A DNA stretch of 15,080 nucleotides from an uncultured Collinsella sp. (lineage in GTDB: Bacteria; Actinomycetota; Coriobacteriia; Coriobacteriales; Coriobacteriaceae), in contig CATVYG010000044.1 in NCBI GenBank assembly GCA_958348225.1, forward strand, positions 1-15,080. Reading direction: 5' to 3'. A program made the position numbers and the translations under genes. Below, piece by piece: positions 1-6,104 of this stretch (positions within the stretch are counted from its first letter, which is position 1; every line of letters starts with the position of its first letter). The notes under the pieces are model-generated. The model had not been told where the DNA came from. It was given only the letters and a program-made list of their open reading frames with translations, and did not search any database.

Positions 1-113
1 GTAGGCTTTTGGAACTTTGGCGACCAGGCAGTTTTGTAACAAGCTATCTACCTGCGGTTTTGAAAAGCAGGATGACCGGGCTGCTCGGGATGTTCAAAAA
101 AGTCTACTCACTT
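1..113 (+). repeat. Short dispersed repeat, copy 1 (left end cut by window edge)
   Basis: This 113-base stretch aligns without gaps to 1420-1532, with 20 mismatches counted by eye (about 82% identity). It starts GTAGGCTTTT and ends AGTCTACTCACTT. Copy 2 shows that the full left end is AAGTGAGTAGGCTTTT, so about six bases lie outside the window. The two ends are inverted repeats of each other, and the internal block TCTACCTGC is shared with copy 3. No protein-coding content is evident. It could be a MITE/REP-like element or a structured RNA. Confidence 0.85.
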
Positions 114-146
114 GTCGCGCAAAGCTTCTGCATGAGAAAAAATGGG

Positions 147-212
147 GTTTTCAACAGAACTTCGTCCAGCTCTCGGCAAGCTTTTGGCCAGTTGGGGAGG
201 GCTGTTGAAAAC
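147..212. repeat. Inverted repeat, 11-base arms, upstream of the nuclease-like gene
   Basis: GTTTTCAACAG (147-157) and CTGTTGAAAAC (202-212) are perfect reverse complements separated by 44 bases. They lie between repeat copy 1 and the DUF559-like gene. The arms could form a long-loop hairpin or two half-sites for a DNA-binding protein. The function is unknown. Confidence 0.5.
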
Positions 213-236
213 TTGGCAGTCCGTTCGGCACCATTT

Positions 237-254
237 TTGGCGCGTTCGCGCCAA
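237..254. promoter_or_regulatory. 18-base dyad (8-base arms, TT centre), possible operator
   Basis: TTGGCGCG-TT-CGCGCCAA is a perfect dyad centred about 50 bases before the likely start codon at 296. Its position suggests an operator for the downstream gene. It is not followed by a T-run, so it is unlikely to be a terminator. No clear -35/-10 pair is visible around it. Confidence 0.45.
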
Positions 255-295
255 TGCGTGACTGACTGGGTTGAAATTCGTGTTTTCCTGTGCCT

Positions 296-1423
296 ATGAA
301 AGATCTACTTTGTGACATATCGGCTTTTAGGTACTGGCGTTTGCCCCCTCAGGTCCGCGCTCTGTGTCCGCCGCTTCCACGACCGGAAGAAGACCGGCAG
401 CGATATGATCTCGCCCGCAACCCGACGGCTGCGGTCGCGCTCGGTTTTCCGTTGTATACATTGGTTCAGACGAGAAACAAACGGACTTGTCCTACCAGCA
501 TTAGGCAGCGGCTGTTCCTTGGTGAGCCCCCCAGGGAATCCGTGCTGGAAACGGAGCATGGATTTTTGATTACGTCTCCTCTACTGACGGCATTCATCAT
601 GTCGCGGCATCTGACGGATCTTCAGCTTCTTTTTGTGTTGGCGGAGATGTGCGGCCTGTTTGCGGTGTGTGCTCTGCCGGCGGCACTTGAGGCGGAGCTT
701 ACGCGTGCAATTGATTCGGGCGCGATTTCGACGACGTTGGGTTGGGTGCGCTGCCCGTCCGAGGACGGCACCGCTTCAAATTTATGGCGTCGAGACGCTT
801 TGGTTTTGGGCAGAGACCTTGACCGTTTTTGTTCAGATGTTTGCGGGATGCGTTACGGCAATAGATTTATGGCGGTATCGCAATTCGTTCCATTGGGTGC
901 CGCGTCGCCTTTTGAGGTCGAGGCGTATTTGCTACTTGCACTGCCGCGATCCCTGGGAGGCGAAGGTTTTTGCGACATAGAGCTTATTGTTGAAGTGATG
1001 CTAGGCACAAGTGCTCGAGCGATTGTGGGAAAGTCCCGTGTATATATCGACCTACTTCTTTCTTCACCGGACGGTAGGCGACAGGTGGCCATTGAATGTC
1101 AGGGAAAGGCCTCGCACGGACGCGCAGGGGATGGCTTGCGTGACGCTGACCGCATGACGGCCCTTCAGGCCATGGGCTACGATGTGCTTCTCCTGACACA
1201 CAGACAGATATCGGATGAGGATAGATTCCGCGCGATCGTTAAGGCCGTATGCAGGATGCTCGATGCTGAATATCGTGATAAAAGCTCAGATGAGCAAAGG
1301 GCTGAGGCATTACTCCGGTCTGAACTATTCGTTGACTGGACAAAATTGGGAGTAATCGACGGAAAGATGCCCGCTAGACACAAAATGGCTCGATCGTGGA
1401 CGGCTGCGGTTCTAAGTGAGTAG
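296..1423 (+). CDS. Vsr/DUF559-like (PD-(D/E)XK fold) nuclease-type protein, AbiEi-like family
   Basis: The product is a 375-residue protein, probably a DNA nuclease or a nuclease-derived regulator; the function is not proven. The C-terminal half resembles DUF559/Vsr proteins. It has a conserved SPFEVE block (about residues 205-210), VYIDLLL (D252), then VAIECQGKASHG with E267, Q269 and H274, then a D-x-x-R stretch and GYDVLLLTHRQI. This matches the D...E-x-Q/K core of the PD-(D/E)XK fold, with E-x-Q in place of E-x-K. The N-terminal half (CDISAFRYWR, ITSPLL, AEMCG) looks like the AbiEi-like proteins common in Coriobacteriia. I chose ATG 296 because the family-like sequence starts there; GTG 290 is also possible, and neither has a visible Shine-Dalgarno. 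Repeat copies lie on both sides, and the stop codon sits inside copy 2. Wobble positions look more A/T-rich than in neighbouring genes, which fits acquisition by transfer. Confidence 0.7.
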   Translation: MKDLLCDISAFRYWRLPPQVRALCPPLPRPEEDRQRYDLARNPTAAVALGFPLYTLVQTRNKRTCPTSIRQRLFLGEPPRESVLETEHGFLITSPLLTAFIMSRHLTDLQLLFVLAEMCGLFAVCALPAALEAELTRAIDSGAISTTLGWVRCPSEDGTASNLWRRDALVLGRDLDRFCSDVCGMRYGNRFMAVSQFVPLGAASPFEVEAYLLLALPRSLGGEGFCDIELIVEVMLGTSARAIVGKSRVYIDLLLSSPDGRRQVAIECQGKASHGRAGDGLRDADRMTALQAMGYDVLLLTHRQISDEDRFRAIVKAVCRMLDAEYRDKSSDEQRAEALLRSELFVDWTKLGVIDGKMPARHKMARSWTAAVLSE

Positions 1424-1532
1424 GCTTTTAGCACTTTGGCGACCAGGCCGTTTTGAAACAAGTCATTTACCTGCGGCTTTATAAAGCAATATGGATGGCG
1501 TGCTCGGCAAGTTCCAAAAAGTCTACTCACTT
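1414..1532 (+). repeat. Short dispersed repeat, copy 2 (complete, 119 bases)
   Basis: This is the complete copy. The left end is AAGTGAGTAGGCTTTT and the right end is AAAAAGTCTACTCACTT. These pair over about 16 bases with one G-T mismatch, which would be a G-U pair in RNA. The upstream gene's last codons (AGT GAG TAG) are supplied by the left end of the repeat. Spacing and interior match copy 1 without gaps. Confidence 0.88.
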
Positions 1533-1600
1533 AGTTTTTGACGAGAAACCTATGCCGAAGGCGGTCCTATTTCAGGTAGTTAACAAGTTTGTGAGGCACG

Positions 1601-1630
1601 AAAAAGGCCCGAACCAATACGGTCCGGGCC
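1601..1630 (-). terminator. Intrinsic terminator of the rubrerythrin gene
   Basis: Read on the minus strand, GGCCCGGACC and GGTTCGGGCC form a 10-base stem (one G-U pair) with loop GTATT, followed directly by TTTTT. It lies 36 bases beyond the rubrerythrin stop codon. Confidence 0.9.
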
Positions 1631-1665
1631 TCATTGAGCTAGAGGTTATGTCTCAGGCGTTTGGC

Positions 1666-2226
1666 TTAGCCAAAGTAGCGCTTGAGCAGGCCGGCGAAAG
1701 CCTTGCCGTGGCGGGCCTCGTCGCGAGCCATCTCGTGCACGGTGTCGTGGATGGCATCGAGACCAGCGGCCTTGGCGCGCTTGGCAAGATCAGTCTTGCC
1801 GGCGGTGGCGCCGTTCTCGGCCTCAACGCGCATCTCGAGGTTCTTCTTGGTGGAGTCGGTCACGACCTCGCCCAGGAGCTCGGCGAACTTAGCGGCGTGC
1901 TCGGCCTCCTCGTGGGCAGCCTTCTCCCAGTACAGGCCGATCTCGGGATAGCCCTCGCGATGAGCGACGCGAGCCATGGCCAGGTACATACCGACCTCGG
2001 AGCACTCGCCCTCAAAGTTGGCGCGCAGGTCGGCAACGATGTCCTCAGAGACACCCTCCATCTTGGCGACGCCCACGACGTGCTCGGCGGCCCACTCGAG
2101 CTGGCCCTCCTCCTGCTTCAGGAAACGAGAACCGGGAACGCCGCACTGGGGGCACTTAAAATCCTCGGGCAGCTGGTCGCCGTCGAACTCTTCCACATAA
2201 CCGCAAACGGGGCAAACAAACTTCAT
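1666..2226 (-). CDS. rbr: Rubrerythrin with N-terminal rubredoxin domain (reverse-rubrerythrin type)
   Basis: This is a cytoplasmic peroxide-reducing protein of anaerobes, which transfers electrons through a rubredoxin centre to a non-haem diiron site. The 186-residue product starts with a rubredoxin-type Cys4 iron site (C5-P-V-C8-G and C25-P-Q-C28-G). A ferritin-like four-helix domain follows, with E72/E74, E107-x-x-H110, a mid-domain glutamate region near 132-137, and E170-x-x-H173. Having the rubredoxin domain first is the 'reverse rubrerythrin' order known from clostridia, where the protein acts as an NADH-dependent peroxidase with partner reductases. The start at 2226 is set by AAAGGA seven bases upstream and by the family-typical MKFVCPVCGY. 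It is a single-gene unit with its own promoter and terminator, divergent from the alcohol dehydrogenase operon. The partner reductase is not in this window. Confidence 0.95.
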   Translation of the reverse strand: MKFVCPVCGYVEEFDGDQLPEDFKCPQCGVPGSRFLKQEEGQLEWAAEHVVGVAKMEGVSEDIVADLRANFEGECSEVGMYLAMARVAHREGYPEIGLYWEKAAHEEAEHAAKFAELLGEVVTDSTKKNLEMRVEAENGATAGKTDLAKRAKAAGLDAIHDTVHEMARDEARHGKAFAGLLKRYFG

Positions 2227-2229
2227 GAT

Positions 2230-2246
2230 TCGATCCTTTCGATCGA
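2230..2246 (-). promoter_or_regulatory. Small hairpin presenting the rubrerythrin ribosome binding site in its loop
   Basis: On the minus strand, TCGATC-GAAAG-GATCGA forms a six-base stem just before the start codon, with part of the AAAGGA motif in the loop. It might tune translation; it could also be chance. Confidence 0.3.
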
Positions 2247-2262
2247 TGGCGATTGCGCGCTC

Positions 2263-2291
2263 GTCCGGTCCCGTAAGGGCCCTCTCCGGAC
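2263..2291 (-). other. Leader inverted repeat of the rubrerythrin mRNA
   Basis: GTCCGG (2263-2268) pairs with CCGGAC (2286-2291) within the untranslated leader predicted from the promoter at 2311-2338. It has no T-run on either strand. The function is unknown. Confidence 0.3.
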
Positions 2292-2310
2292 GTGCGTCTT
2301 GACGAGTTCT

Positions 2311-2338
2311 ATTATCCATAAATGCAACCAAATGTGAA
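2311..2338 (-). promoter_or_regulatory. Probable promoter of the rubrerythrin gene
   Basis: Read on the minus strand, TTCACA (2338-2333) and GATAAT (2316-2311) are separated by 16 bases. Each matches the sigma-70 consensus at five of six positions. Transcription would start near 2304, giving a leader of roughly 78 bases. Confidence 0.5.
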
Positions 2339-2384
2339 GCCTATTAGGAATGATTTTTAATAAAACAATTTTGAGATATGAAGA

Positions 2385-2464
2385 TGTTGATTGATTAACG
2401 ATTGGCAGGCCGTCTTTGACCGCCGCTGAGTACAATCGGGCGAGCAAATGTTGACCTATCAACA
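2385..2464. promoter_or_regulatory. Pair of TGTTGA-N4-T(C/T)AAC(A/G) dyads before the adh-aldh operon
   Basis: The proximal site at 2449-2464 is a perfect dyad, TGTTGA-CCTA-TCAACA, four bases before the AAGGAG ribosome binding site. The distal site at 2385-2400, TGTTGA-TTGA-TTAACG, has the same spacing but an imperfect right half. They are 64 bases apart, about six helical turns. A possible -10 (TACAAT, 2431-2436) lies between them, without a convincing -35. This suggests a repressor or activator binding in pairs; the regulator is not in the window. Confidence 0.4.
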
Positions 2465-2482
2465 AATGAAGGAGTTTCCTTT

Positions 2483-3703
2483 ATGCATCTAGCCCTTCGT
2501 GCCTGGTGCCGAACATATCAGACGGTTTTTCGCATTGCATTGCCGATCCTGCCCTATACCGAGCCGCGCATTTTAGAGCATGCCGAGGATGTGCCCGCGG
2601 TGCTTCAAAAGCGCTCGATCCAGAAGGTCCTTATCGTGACGGATCCCGGCATTGCCCGTCTGGGGCTCACGGCACCGCTCGAGACGGCGCTCGCATCCAG
2701 GGGGATTGGCGTTACGGTCTATGCCGAAACGCGTGCAAACCCCACGGTTTCAAACGTGGAAGAAGCGGCGTCCCTGTATCGAGAGAGCGCCTGCCAGGCC
2801 ATTATCGGCTTTGGCGGTGGCTCGGCCATGGACTGTGCCAAGGGCGTGGGCGCACGCATTGCGCAGCCAAACAAGCCCATCAACAAGATGCGCGGCCTGC
2901 TGCGGATTCATCGTCGCCTGCCGCTGCTCATCGCCGTTCCCACTACCGCCGGTACGGGAAGCGAAGTCACGCTTGCGGCGGTAATTACCGATGACGAGAC
3001 GCACTACAAATACCCCATTAACGACTTTGTGCTCATCCCGCGTTTTGCAGTCCACGACCCCGAGTTTACGTGCGGCTTGCCCGCTTCCATTACGGGGCAG
3101 ACGGGCATGGACGCCCTGACGCATGCCGTTGAGGCCTTTATCGGGCGAAGCACCACGCCCTATACGCGTAAGATGGCGCGACAGGCGGTGCAGCTTATCC
3201 ACGACAATTTGCTCGAGGCCTATGAGCATGGTGACGACATGTGCGCTCGTCGCAATATGCTTTCGGCGGCGTATAAGGCGGGCGTTGCGTTTACCCGCTC
3301 CTATGTCGGATATGTGCATGCCATCGCGCACAGTCTGGGCGGCCGATACGGAATTCCGCACGGTTTGGCCAACGCGATCATCCTGCCGCACATGCTTCGC
3401 GCCTATGGTGACGCCGCCGCCCCCAAGCTTGCCGATCTTGCTCGCATGGCGGGCATTGCGCCGGCTACCGCGCAGGATAGTCTTGCGGCCGAGGCCTTTA
3501 TCGATTGGGTCGACCGCATGAACGAGGCCCTGGGAATCCCCAAATATGTCTCGGGCATTCGCCGCTCTGACATTCCCGAGATGGTGGCGCATGCCGATGC
3601 CGAGGCCAATCCGCTATACCCCGTTCCGCTTCTAATGGACCGCTTGGAGCTCGAGCATATGTACGAAGTCGTTGCGGGTGGTATGTTTGAGGACGAGAAT
3701 TAG
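2483..3703 (+). CDS. Iron-containing (group III) alcohol dehydrogenase
   Basis: This is a cytoplasmic NAD(P)-dependent oxidoreductase that interconverts alcohols and aldehydes; the substrate cannot be read from the sequence. The 406-residue protein shows the nucleotide-binding GGGSAMDCAK (residues 111-120) and PTTAGTGSE (153-161). The metal-site residues are D210 and H214 in DALTHAVEAF, H279 (with H283 nearby in HAIAHSLGG), and H293 in PHGLAN, with spacing like that of lactaldehyde reductase FucO. The start codon is supported by AAGGAG nine bases upstream. About 20 residues precede the usual start of the domain. The stop codon TAG is part of the next gene's ribosome binding site (TAGGAGGG), and only eight bases separate the two genes, so the pair is translated from one operon. 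Confidence 0.95.
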   Translation: MHLALRAWCRTYQTVFRIALPILPYTEPRILEHAEDVPAVLQKRSIQKVLIVTDPGIARLGLTAPLETALASRGIGVTVYAETRANPTVSNVEEAASLYRESACQAIIGFGGGSAMDCAKGVGARIAQPNKPINKMRGLLRIHRRLPLLIAVPTTAGTGSEVTLAAVITDDETHYKYPINDFVLIPRFAVHDPEFTCGLPASITGQTGMDALTHAVEAFIGRSTTPYTRKMARQAVQLIHDNLLEAYEHGDDMCARRNMLSAAYKAGVAFTRSYVGYVHAIAHSLGGRYGIPHGLANAIILPHMLRAYGDAAAPKLADLARMAGIAPATAQDSLAAEAFIDWVDRMNEALGIPKYVSGIRRSDIPEMVAHADAEANPLYPVPLLMDRLELEHMYEVVAGGMFEDEN

Positions 3704-3711
3704 GAGGGTCC

Positions 3712-5091
3712 ATGAACACCGAGGAAATTGCGCGCATCGTCGGCGATCAGCGCGCCTACTTTAAGACGCACGCTACGTTTGATGTCGATGCTCGACGTCG
3801 CGCGCTCGTGAGTTTACGCGATGCGGTGCGGGCCCACGAGGCCGATATTGCCCATGCGCTCAAGACCGATTTGGGAAAGTCGCATGACGAGGCATATATG
3901 TGCGAGATCGGCACGTCGCTTTCCGAGATTCGTCATCAGATTGCGCATGTGGCTCGATGGAGTCGTCCGCGCCTGCGTCCGTGCGATCTCGCTAACGCCG
4001 TGAGCGTGTGCAAAACGCAAGCCGTGCCCTATGGCGTCACACTCATCATGGCGCCGTGGAACTACCCGTTTTTGTTGACGCTCGAGCCGCTCGCCGGCGC
4101 CCTTGCCGCGGGCAATACCGTGGTCATCAAGCCGAGTGCCTATGCTCCGGCATCGAGCACGGTGCTCAAGCAAATCTGCGAAGAGGCGTTTGACCCCCGT
4201 TTGGTGACGGTTGTCGAGGGCGGACGTGCCGAGAACGAGGCGCTGCTCGATGAGTGCTGGGACAAGATCTTCTTTACCGGTAGCGTTCCGGTCGGCAAGC
4301 TCGTCATGGAGCGCGCGAGCAAAAACCTCACGCCCGTGACGCTTGAGCTGGGCGGAAAGAGTCCCTGCATCGTGGATGCGACGGCAAACTTGAAGGTCGC
4401 GGCACGACGTATCGCCTTTGGTAAATGGCTCAACGTGGGGCAGACCTGCGTGGCGCCCGACTACCTGCTGGTCGATACGCGCGTGCACGATGAGCTGTTG
4501 GGCCTCATCAAGGAGGAGGTCCGTCGCATGTTTGGCGAGCACCCGCTCGACAACGAGGACTACGGCCATATTGTCAACGCCAAGCATTTCGCGCGCGTAC
4601 GCGGGCTGATCGACCCCGATAAGGTTGTGCTGGGAGGAACGGCGCGCGAGTCGTCGCTCAAGATTGAGCCGACGATCCTAGACGGCGTGGCGCCTGAGGA
4701 CGCCGTGATGCAGGAGGAGATTTTCGGCCCCATCTTGCCGGTGCTGACGTTTGAGAGCCTAGACGAGGCCGAGACGTTTATTACGGATCGTCCAACGCCG
4801 CTGGCCCTGTATATCTTTAGCCGAGACCGTGCGGTTCAGCAGCGCTTTGTGCGCTACGTGCCCTTTGGCGGCGGCTGTGTCAACGACACGATTATGCACT
4901 TGGCTACGAGCCATATGGGCTTTGGTGGCATGGGCGCGAGCGGCATGGGGCAGTACCATGGCCGCGAGAGCTTCGATACGTTTAGCCACAAGAAGAGCAT
5001 CGTGAACAAGGCAACCTGGTTGGACGTGCCATTCCGCTATGCCCCCTACGCAGGCTGGAAGCACAAGTTCGTGCGCATGTTCGTGCATTAG
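3712..5091 (+). CDS. Class 3 (ALDH3-like) aldehyde dehydrogenase
   Basis: This enzyme oxidises an aldehyde to its acid using NAD(P), via a cysteine thiohemiacetal. The 459-residue length is typical of the short ALDH3 type. Key sites are PWNYP (N117), the cofactor lysine in VVIKPSAYAP (K140), the FFTGSVPVG cofactor loop (187-195), the general base E212 in LELGGKSP, the catalytic C246 in GQTCVAPDY, and EEIFGPILPV (335-344). The C-terminal region (FGGMGASGMGQYHG) also follows the family. It starts eight bases after the alcohol dehydrogenase stop codon with an overlapping AGGAGG. The two enzymes probably act in sequence on the same alcohol/aldehyde. The physiological direction and substrate are unknown. 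There is no N-terminal signal. Confidence 0.95.
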   Translation: MNTEEIARIVGDQRAYFKTHATFDVDARRRALVSLRDAVRAHEADIAHALKTDLGKSHDEAYMCEIGTSLSEIRHQIAHVARWSRPRLRPCDLANAVSVCKTQAVPYGVTLIMAPWNYPFLLTLEPLAGALAAGNTVVIKPSAYAPASSTVLKQICEEAFDPRLVTVVEGGRAENEALLDECWDKIFFTGSVPVGKLVMERASKNLTPVTLELGGKSPCIVDATANLKVAARRIAFGKWLNVGQTCVAPDYLLVDTRVHDELLGLIKEEVRRMFGEHPLDNEDYGHIVNAKHFARVRGLIDPDKVVLGGTARESSLKIEPTILDGVAPEDAVMQEEIFGPILPVLTFESLDEAETFITDRPTPLALYIFSRDRAVQQRFVRYVPFGGGCVNDTIMHLATSHMGFGGMGASGMGQYHGRESFDTFSHKKSIVNKATWLDVPFRYAPYAGWKHKFVRMFVH

Positions 5092-5092
5092 G

Positions 5093-5136
5093 AAATGGCG
5101 GGTAATACGAACAAGTGTTCCTATTACCCGCCATTT
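5093..5136 (+). terminator. Long hairpin ending the adh-aldh operon
   Basis: A perfect 15-base stem, AAATGGCGGGTAATA with TATTACCCGCCATTT, continues after a C-C mismatch into GAAC/GTTC around loop AAGT. It begins two bases after the aldehyde dehydrogenase stop codon. The downstream T content is poor, so it may act as an mRNA 3' stabiliser or a weak terminator. By symmetry it could work on either strand. Confidence 0.65.
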
Positions 5137-5168
5137 ACGTTAGACTACTGCTATGGGGTACGGATGGG

Positions 5169-5193
5169 CCAACTCCCTTTAGAAGGGAATTGG
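5169..5193 (+). promoter_or_regulatory. Hairpin sequestering the ribosome binding site of the small membrane peptide
   Basis: CCAA-C-TCCCTT, loop TAG, AAGGGA-A-TTGG forms ten base pairs with one internal C-A mismatch. The right arm contains the Shine-Dalgarno AAGGGA, and the helix ends one base before the ATG at 5195. Such occlusion would strongly limit translation, as is known for many type I toxin mRNAs. Confidence 0.65.
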
Positions 5194-5194
5194 T

Positions 5195-5278
5195 ATGAAC
5201 GTAAGCGATGTTATTTCGTTACTGGCGTTGTTAATCGCGGCTATCGAACTCGGCCTGTTTATCGGCCGAATGAAATAG
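5195..5278 (+). CDS. 27-residue single-pass membrane peptide, holin-like/type I toxin-like
   Basis: The peptide begins MNVSDVISLLALL and ends LGLFIGRMK. One hydrophobic span (about residues 5-24, with E18 inside it) is followed by a short basic tail. The pattern closely resembles the 'putative holin-like toxin' peptides of Firmicutes, but no search was possible. AAGGGA sits six bases before the ATG and is buried in the hairpin at 5169-5193. A further hairpin follows directly at the stop codon. If it is a toxin, it would insert in the cytoplasmic membrane, and an antisense RNA or the 5' hairpin would keep it silent. An alternative is a small membrane regulator of a neighbouring protein. It is shorter than usual gene-finder cutoffs. 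Confidence 0.55.
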   Translation: MNVSDVISLLALLIAAIELGLFIGRMK

Positions 5279-5303
5279 CCGCCCCCGCGTAAGCGAAGAC
5301 GGC
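5278..5303 (+). other. Hairpin immediately after the membrane-peptide stop codon
   Basis: GCCG (5278-5281) pairs with CGGC (5300-5303), and an inner CGC-GTAA-GCG stem sits inside. Hairpins beginning directly at the stop codon are, from memory, also seen behind Firmicutes holin-like toxin genes. There is no T-run, so it is more a structural 3' element than a classic terminator. Confidence 0.4.
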
Positions 5304-5314
5304 CACTTCTCACG

Positions 5315-5503
5315 ATGAAAACGTGTATCGGAGTTGGCAAGACCCGCTGCAACGGGTGCCATCCGTGCCTCTATCTTATCTGCAAGCGCTCTGTCTCGCA
5401 AGCGTTGCGGCAAATGGTTGAAAGGTGCGGGCGGGTGAATCTGTGTCCGTACGGGCTCGTAGACTTCTCAATAAGGTTAAGCGCCGGTTTATCCGGCCGT
5501 TAG
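5315..5503 (+). CDS. Candidate cysteine-rich 62-residue ORF, doubtful
   Basis: This open frame encodes seven cysteines in 62 residues, including a C-x-x-C-x-x-C cluster (TRCNGCHPC) near the start and another pair around positions 38-44, as in a zinc or iron-sulphur site. I do not recognise it. The ATG has no Shine-Dalgarno, and the frame ends ten bases before the HIRAN gene start. It may instead be non-coding sequence holding an antisense RNA promoter for the membrane peptide. Confidence 0.2.
   Translation: MKTCIGVGKTRCNGCHPCLYLICKRSVSQALRQMVERCGRVNLCPYGLVDFSIRLSAGLSGR
5373..5401 (-). promoter_or_regulatory. Candidate minus-strand promoter facing the membrane-peptide gene
   Basis: Read on the minus strand, TTGCGA (5401-5396) and TAAGAT (5378-5373) are separated by 17 bases. 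Each matches consensus at four of six positions. Transcription would run leftward over 5195-5278, as an antisense RNA of a type I toxin system would. The match is modest and could be chance. Confidence 0.25.
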
Positions 5504-5513
5504 AGGAGCTGCC

Positions 5514-5840
5514 ATGTACGAGCCTTCACGTGTGCTTCTGTCGTTTCATATTGCAGGATTTCAATATGCCGACGGCGCTTTGGTCCTAGGCGATATTAAA
5601 GCGGGCGATAAACTGACGCTGTGTGCCGAGCGCGATAATCCCCATGATCCCGAGGCAGTTGCGATCTACTACGGCAACACCAAGCTCGGTTATGTTCCGG
5701 GAAACGAGGTCGGCCCGCTGTCCTTGATGATGTATTACGGCCACGAGGACGTATTTGAGGCGCGCGTGCAGCAGGTTGCCCCCGAGCGTAGCCCGTGGCA
5801 CCAGGTGCGCGTTGGCCTCTATGTGGTGGATGCCCGCTAG
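5514..5840 (+). CDS. HIRAN-domain protein
   Basis: This 108-residue protein is almost entirely a HIRAN domain. An N-terminal strand leads into AGFQYADG, followed by LTLCAERDNPHDPEAVAIYYGNTKLGYVP in two pieces (ERDNPHDPEAVAI and KLGYVPGNEV) and a C-terminal strand ending in VGLYVVD. HIRAN domains in eukaryotic HLTF bind the 3' end of single-stranded DNA; stand-alone bacterial versions have no settled role. AGAGGAG six bases before the ATG makes the start firm. The gene is followed 18 bases later by a small charged ORF and then a metallophosphoesterase, all on the same strand. This suggests a small co-transcribed group, possibly connected to nucleic acid metabolism. Confidence 0.85.
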   Translation: MYEPSRVLLSFHIAGFQYADGALVLGDIKAGDKLTLCAERDNPHDPEAVAIYYGNTKLGYVPGNEVGPLSLMMYYGHEDVFEARVQQVAPERSPWHQVRVGLYVVDAR

Positions 5841-5858
5841 TCGGTAAGGGGGGCTGCC

Positions 5859-6038
5859 ATGTTTGATGACGATGACCTGTTCGATTTGACAGATGATCCG
5901 TTTGAGTGGGATATGCTGCTCGACGATGATGAGCTGGAGCAGGATCGTAAGAAGCGGCAGGACAAGAACGCCCAGGGTGACGCGTCGAAAAAGAAAGACA
6001 AACGCCGCCGAGGTCTGTTCGGCGGGCTCTTTGGCTAA
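5859..6038 (+). CDS. 59-residue charged protein, unknown function
   Basis: I do not recognise this family. The N-terminal third is very acidic (FDDDDLFDLTDDPFEWDMLL, then DDDELE). The middle is basic (RKKRQ, KKKDKRRR), and it ends GLFGGLFG. There are no membrane segments or cysteines. AAGGGGG five bases before the ATG is a strong ribosome binding site, and the gene starts 18 bases after the HIRAN gene, so it is likely translated from the same mRNA. The charge pattern suggests a disordered protein that could contact RNA, the ribosome or a protein partner. The sharp acid-to-base switch and short glycine/phenylalanine tail argue against a chance ORF. Confidence 0.65.
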   Translation: MFDDDDLFDLTDDPFEWDMLLDDDELEQDRKKRQDKNAQGDASKKKDKRRRGLFGGLFG

Positions 6039-6058
6039 CCGACGCGCCAAAGCGTCTG

Positions 6059-6083
6059 TATACTAGGCACGTGTTAGACACGT
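6059..6083 (+). promoter_or_regulatory. Possible -10 and dyad before the metallophosphoesterase gene
   Basis: TATACT (6059-6064) is a good -10 match, but no -35 is visible at the right spacing. ACGTGT-TAG-ACACGT (6069-6083) is a perfect dyad right at the predicted start of transcription, a suitable place for an operator. Confidence 0.3.
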
Positions 6084-6104
6084 TGCGAAATGAGGACAGA
6101 GACG

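Noticed and set aside
9..299. 96-codon plus-strand frame over repeat copy 1
   Set aside because: Copy 2 does not keep a matching frame, and there is no ribosome binding site; the conservation is of the DNA, not a protein.
1..1532. CRISPR array
   Set aside because: Only two copies over 1.4 kb with a gene between them, and imperfect identity; no regular spacers.
1..1532. Classic insertion sequence
   Set aside because: No transposase motifs in the encoded protein, and the flanking repeats are direct 113-119-base units rather than simple terminal inverted repeats of the whole segment.
1453..2337. 294-codon open frame on the plus strand
   Set aside because: It runs antisense to the well-supported rubrerythrin gene, and its protein is a repetitive Leu/Gly/Ala mirror of that gene with no family features.
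2750..3592. 280-codon minus-strand frame
   Set aside because: It is antisense to the alcohol dehydrogenase, whose motifs are complete.
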